A stretch of DNA of 36,742 nucleotides from Salinispora pacifica CNR114 (GTDB taxonomy: Bacteria > Actinomycetota > Actinomycetes > Mycobacteriales > Micromonosporaceae). The stretch covers positions 65,260 to 102,001 of the forward strand of contig NZ_AZWO01000022.1 in assembly GCF_000514775.1 (NCBI RefSeq), in the 5' to 3' direction. The notes under the pieces were generated by a model, which saw nothing but the letters and a program-made list of their open reading frames with translations, did not search any database and had not been told where the DNA came from. The first letter of the stretch is position 1, and each line of letters opens with the position of its first letter. This document shows positions 34,449 to 36,742 of this stretch, one piece after another. A program made the position numbers and the translations under genes.

Positions 34449-35249
34449 GTGAAGGTACATCACCTCAACTGTGGGAGCATGCGGGCGTTCCATCTGCCTT
34501 TGGTGTGCCACGTGCTACTCGTCGAGGCCAACAACGGCCTGGTCCTCATCGACACCGGCTATGGTCTCGGCGACATCGCCGACCCCAAGGGCCGGATAGG
34601 TCCGGTACGGCACATCGTGCGGCCCGTACTCGATCCGGCGGAGACAGCCGCCCGTCAGGTCGAACGGCTCGGTTTCCGACGTGACGACGTACGGCATATC
34701 GTCGTCACCCACTTCGACCCCGACCACATCGGCGGCCTCTCCGACTTCCCGCACGCGGCTGTTCACACCACCGCCGATGAGGTGCTCGGTGCGCAGAACC
34801 CACCGACCCGGCGCGAGAGAAGTCGGTTTCGCCCCGCCCAGTGGGGGCATGGTCCACGAATCATCGAACATGGTGCGGCGGGAGAACCGTGGCGTGGCTT
34901 CGCAGGGGTGAAGCCGCTGGATGAGATAGCGCCCGGGATTGTCCTGATCCCGCTGCCCGGTCACACTCGCGGTCACGCCGCCGTAGCGGTCGACGCGGGC
35001 GACCGGTGGCTGCTGCACGCCGGTGACACCTTCTATCACCCCGGCAGCATCGGTGGGGCTGGGGGCACGCCGTTCGTCCTGCGGGCGCTGGAAACTCTCG
35101 CCGCGTTCGACCGAGAGCGGGTACGCGAGAACCACGCCCGCCTCGCGGCCGTGCGGGCTCGCGCGGAACCGGATCTGGCCCTGTTCGCCGCACATGATCC
35201 GGGGGCGTTCGCCATCCTTAGCTCGGGTGGCCAGGAGCGGGGTCAATAG
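34449..35249 (+). CDS. Metallo-beta-lactamase-fold hydrolase
   Basis: A 266-residue MBL-fold enzyme of the lactonase/glyoxalase-like kind. The metal motif is THFDPDH (residues ~95-101; the usual HxHxDH with Asp at the second metal position, common in this subgroup). Other metal-binding stretches are LPGHTRGHAAV (~175-185) and LLHAGDTFYH. It starts VKVHHLNCGSM, a typical start for the subgroup, which is why GTG 34449 is used although no Shine-Dalgarno is seen. No signal peptide. It may hydrolyse a lactone or thioester, but the substrate is unknown. Ends before the hairpin at 35313-35347. Confidence 0.88.
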   Translation: MKVHHLNCGSMRAFHLPLVCHVLLVEANNGLVLIDTGYGLGDIADPKGRIGPVRHIVRPVLDPAETAARQVERLGFRRDDVRHIVVTHFDPDHIGGLSDFPHAAVHTTADEVLGAQNPPTRRERSRFRPAQWGHGPRIIEHGAAGEPWRGFAGVKPLDEIAPGIVLIPLPGHTRGHAAVAVDAGDRWLLHAGDTFYHPGSIGGAGGTPFVLRALETLAAFDRERVRENHARLAAVRARAEPDLALFAAHDPGAFAILSSGGQERGQ

Positions 35250-35312
35250 CGAGCGATTGGCGTTCTGTTGGTTCCTGCCGGACGTCGCGACAAGCGGTAG
35301 GTGGCCCGACGA

Positions 35313-35347
35313 CGACGCGCCCGCCCCGCGAGGGGACGGGCGCGTCG
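35313..35347. terminator. Hairpin with GCGA tetraloop
   Basis: An 11-bp stem (35313-35323 with 35337-35347), one bulged A, then CCCC/GGGG closing a GCGA tetraloop. It lies between the convergent hydrolase and DUF397 genes, 15 nt from the DUF397 stop. Confidence 0.8.
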
Positions 35348-35362
35348 CGTATCGGTGGTCGG

Positions 35363-35554
35363 TCAGTCGCGTCCTGGGAGTTGGGCGATGAACGCCCGCC
35401 ACGACGCCGGCCCGAAGAGCAGCGCCGGGCCGGTCGGATCCTTGGAATCCCGGACCCCCACCACACCGGGCAGATTGTCGGCGACCTCGACGCAGTTACC
35501 GCCGTTGCCGCTGCTGCGGCTGCTCTTACGCCAATGTGCCCCGGTCAAGTCCAT
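35363..35554 (-). CDS. DUF397 protein (BldB-like partner)
   Basis: A 63-residue DUF397 protein: HWRKSSRSSGNGGNCVEVAD at residues 7-26, then VGVRDSKDPTGPALLFGPAS and WRAFIAQL. Such proteins are abundant in spore-forming actinobacteria, are related to BldB, and are often encoded next to DUF5753 helix-turn-helix regulators (WhiJ-like), with which they are thought to work as antagonist or partner. The ATG lies inside the end of the regulator gene (10-bp overlap), so translation is coupled and the pair is a unit. Confidence 0.93.
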   Translation of the reverse strand: MDLTGAHWRKSSRSSGNGGNCVEVADNLPGVVGVRDSKDPTGPALLFGPASWRAFIAQLPGRD

Positions 35555-36312
35555 GATTCAGCCACTTCCCTCAGAAGATCAACTGACTGCCAGTGGGACA
35601 ACGCCTCACCCCGCACGTTCTCCCACACCTCCAGTATCGCCGCTACGTCGTTCGGGGTGCTAACCATCTCTCCCTCCAGCTGGCTGTCCAGGTAGACCGC
35701 CATCCGATGGTCCGCACCGGTGCCGATGACGAACGGCCCGTTGAGGCCCGCGTAGGCACCGACGGTCAACGGCACCACGTGCAACCGGACGTGGGGGGCC
35801 GCGCACGCCGCCAACAGCGCAGACACCTGCTCCCGCATCGTCTCCCGGCCACCGACCGGGCGCCGGAGGGCGACCTCGTCAACCACGGCCGCGAACTGTG
35901 GCGGGTCCTCCCTGGTGAGGATGGCCTGGCGCGAGAGCCGGGTGGCGACGAGCCGGTCGACCGCCGTGCGCCCCCGCAAACCCCCACTGGACAGCACCGC
36001 GCGTGCGTAGGCCTCGGTCTGCAGCAAACCCGGCACAACAACGGACTCAAATGACCGCAGCGACGTCGCCTCACGTTCGAATTCCTGCCACGGGCGGAAC
36101 CAGATCGGATTGCGACGTCTCGAAGTGTCCGGCCAGATGTCTTCCTTGTCCACACCGAGCGCATCCGCCGCCGCCGTACGGTGCGCCGGGTGCGGAACAT
36201 GATCCTTTACGAGCCACCGCGTCGTCGTTTTCCGGTCGACCCCGACCCGTTCGGCGAGCGATTGAGCGGTGTGGCCAGCCTCGTTCATGGCCAGCCGAAG
36301 TGCCTCGTTCAT
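35545..36312 (-). CDS. XRE-type helix-turn-helix regulator with DUF5753 domain
   Basis: A 255-residue regulator. The N-terminal helix-turn-helix (about 8-40) has HTAQSLAERVGVDRKTTTRW as turn and recognition helix, then HPAHRTAAADALGVDKEDIW. The DUF5753 domain fills ~80-250 (VVPGLLQTEAYARAV, LVATRLSRQAILTREDPP, HVVPLTVGAYAGLNGPF, VWENVRGEAL). Together with the overlapping DUF397 gene it forms a WhiJ/BldB-like module typical of developmental control in actinobacteria. ATG 36312 has GGAGGGG. The divergent region 36313-36497 likely contains its operator (the direct TTCGGATG/TTCGGACC half-repeats at ~36334-36350 are candidates). Confidence 0.92.
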   Translation of the reverse strand: MNEALRLAMNEAGHTAQSLAERVGVDRKTTTRWLVKDHVPHPAHRTAAADALGVDKEDIWPDTSRRRNPIWFRPWQEFEREATSLRSFESVVVPGLLQTEAYARAVLSSGGLRGRTAVDRLVATRLSRQAILTREDPPQFAAVVDEVALRRPVGGRETMREQVSALLAACAAPHVRLHVVPLTVGAYAGLNGPFVIGTGADHRMAVYLDSQLEGEMVSTPNDVAAILEVWENVRGEALSHWQSVDLLREVAESWT

Positions 36313-36415
36313 GGGCCCCTCCGGAAGGCATTTCGGATGTCTTCGGACCATACGTCGATGGGGTTTTACTGTCCACTACTGATAGCCAGACTGATTCCGC
36401 GAAACGGCGTGAGCC

Positions 36416-36480
36416 GGTGGAGGTCCTATCCCGCCGGAGGCGCTGTCGGACCGCCCCCACCCGTGGGGCGGTCCTCCACC
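36416..36480 (+). promoter_or_regulatory. Nested hairpins in the leader of the small Arg/Pro-rich gene
   Basis: An inner 10-bp stem, GGACCGCCCC/GGGGCGGTCC (36448-36457 with 36465-36474), lies within an outer 8-bp pairing, GGTGGAGG/CCTCCACC (36416-36423 with 36473-36480). The two share bases at 36473-36474, so they compete. The Shine-Dalgarno follows at ~36487. This could be an attenuator or only a stable leader. Confidence 0.4.
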
Positions 36481-36497
36481 AACACCAAGGAGACCAA

Positions 36498-36725
36498 ATG
36501 CGAATCCGCTGGTTCCGTCGGCGTCAGAAGAACGCCGCACCGCCCCGCCCGCACGGCACAAACGCGCCGTACCGCGCCCCAGCCCTGGGCCCGAGCCGCC
36601 CAGCGAATCTGCCGGTCAACCTGCCGGCGTGGATGACCCAACCCACCCTCGCCGAACCCCAACCCGGACGCGTCGGCCGGCTCACCCCCGCCCAACAATG
36701 GCGCGCCAACGGAGGCCGCTGGTGA
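36498..36725 (+). CDS. Small Arg/Pro-rich protein (75 aa) divergent from the DUF5753 regulator
   Basis: A 75-residue protein starting MRIRWFRRRQKNAAPPRPHG. It has a basic-aromatic N-terminus and a Pro/Ala-rich middle (PYRAPALGPSRPANLPVNLP), then WMTQPTLAEPQPGRVGRLTP and the end WRANGGRW. AAGGAGA (from 36487) precedes the ATG, so translation is well supported although the gene lies inside a longer open frame. Similar short genes in Micromonosporaceae are, as I recall, found next to DUF5753/DUF397 pairs, so it may be their target or partner. Its stop overlaps a likely next start (GTGA). Confidence 0.72.
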   Translation: MRIRWFRRRQKNAAPPRPHGTNAPYRAPALGPSRPANLPVNLPAWMTQPTLAEPQPGRVGRLTPAQQWRANGGRW

Positions 36726-36742
36726 ACCCCCACCACCTCCCC
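36722..36742 (+). CDS. Start of a further gene cut by the window edge
   Basis: A GTG at 36722 overlaps the stop of the 75-residue gene (GTGA) and has GGAGG (36711-36715) 6 nt upstream. Only seven codons are visible, reading VNPHHLP. It is probably a coupled downstream gene; nothing can be said of its product. Confidence 0.4.

Overview
High-GC actinobacterial chromosome, most likely Micromonosporaceae (Salinispora/Micromonospora type). Supporting this are the GC content, frequent GTG starts, a dnaK-grpE-dnaJ-hspR operon with HspR operators, DUF3151 beside a class II fructose-bisphosphate aldolase, and a DUF5753 regulator paired with DUF397. The genus call is inference. I see no rRNA, tRNA, CRISPR array, insertion sequence or prophage. 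From memory, the heat-shock, DUF3151/fba/DedA, pyrE and clpB genes also lie close together in Mycobacterium tuberculosis (about Rv0350-Rv0384), so the core looks like ancestral synteny with lineage-specific genes inserted.

Layout. 1-7.6 kb: the end of a MinD/ParA-like gene, DUF3151, fructose-bisphosphate aldolase, a small acidic protein, an LPXTG-anchored surface protein behind a structured leader, a DedA membrane protein, an ArsR regulator, pyrE and an SDR oxidoreductase. 7.6-9.1 kb: two related small membrane proteins, one with its Shine-Dalgarno buried in a long inverted repeat. 9.2-13.5 kb: a six-gene minus-strand operon (DUF4178, DUF2617, DUF4247, DUF350, a two-helix membrane protein, a membrane-embedded spermidine-synthase-like protein). 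This is the best candidate for a poorly described system, probably an envelope-associated one. 13.6-23.7 kb: clpB, a KhtT/KhtU-like cation efflux pair, two small unknown genes and the hspR-dnaJ-grpE-dnaK operon. clpB and dnaK each have an HspR inverted repeat (HAIR) over their promoter, and dnaK has a second degenerate one.

23.9-30.5 kb: a 407-residue unknown, a DUF805 membrane protein in a locally AT-richer patch, a Pro-rich membrane protein, and a translationally coupled E1alpha-E1beta-E2 2-oxoacid dehydrogenase operon ending in a 21-bp terminator. 30.6-36.7 kb: a 45-residue basic protein between strong terminators, a 743-residue Pro-rich single-pass protein with a small Cys-rich outer domain, a GNAT acetyltransferase, a metallo-beta-lactamase-fold hydrolase, the DUF397/DUF5753 pair, and a divergent small Arg/Pro-rich gene that probably overlaps the next gene at the window edge.

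Many genes end at perfect GC-rich stems of 11-21 bp without a U-tract, so transcription units are well delimited. The heat-shock block forms one regulon: HspR, encoded last in the dnaK operon, should repress both dnaK and clpB.
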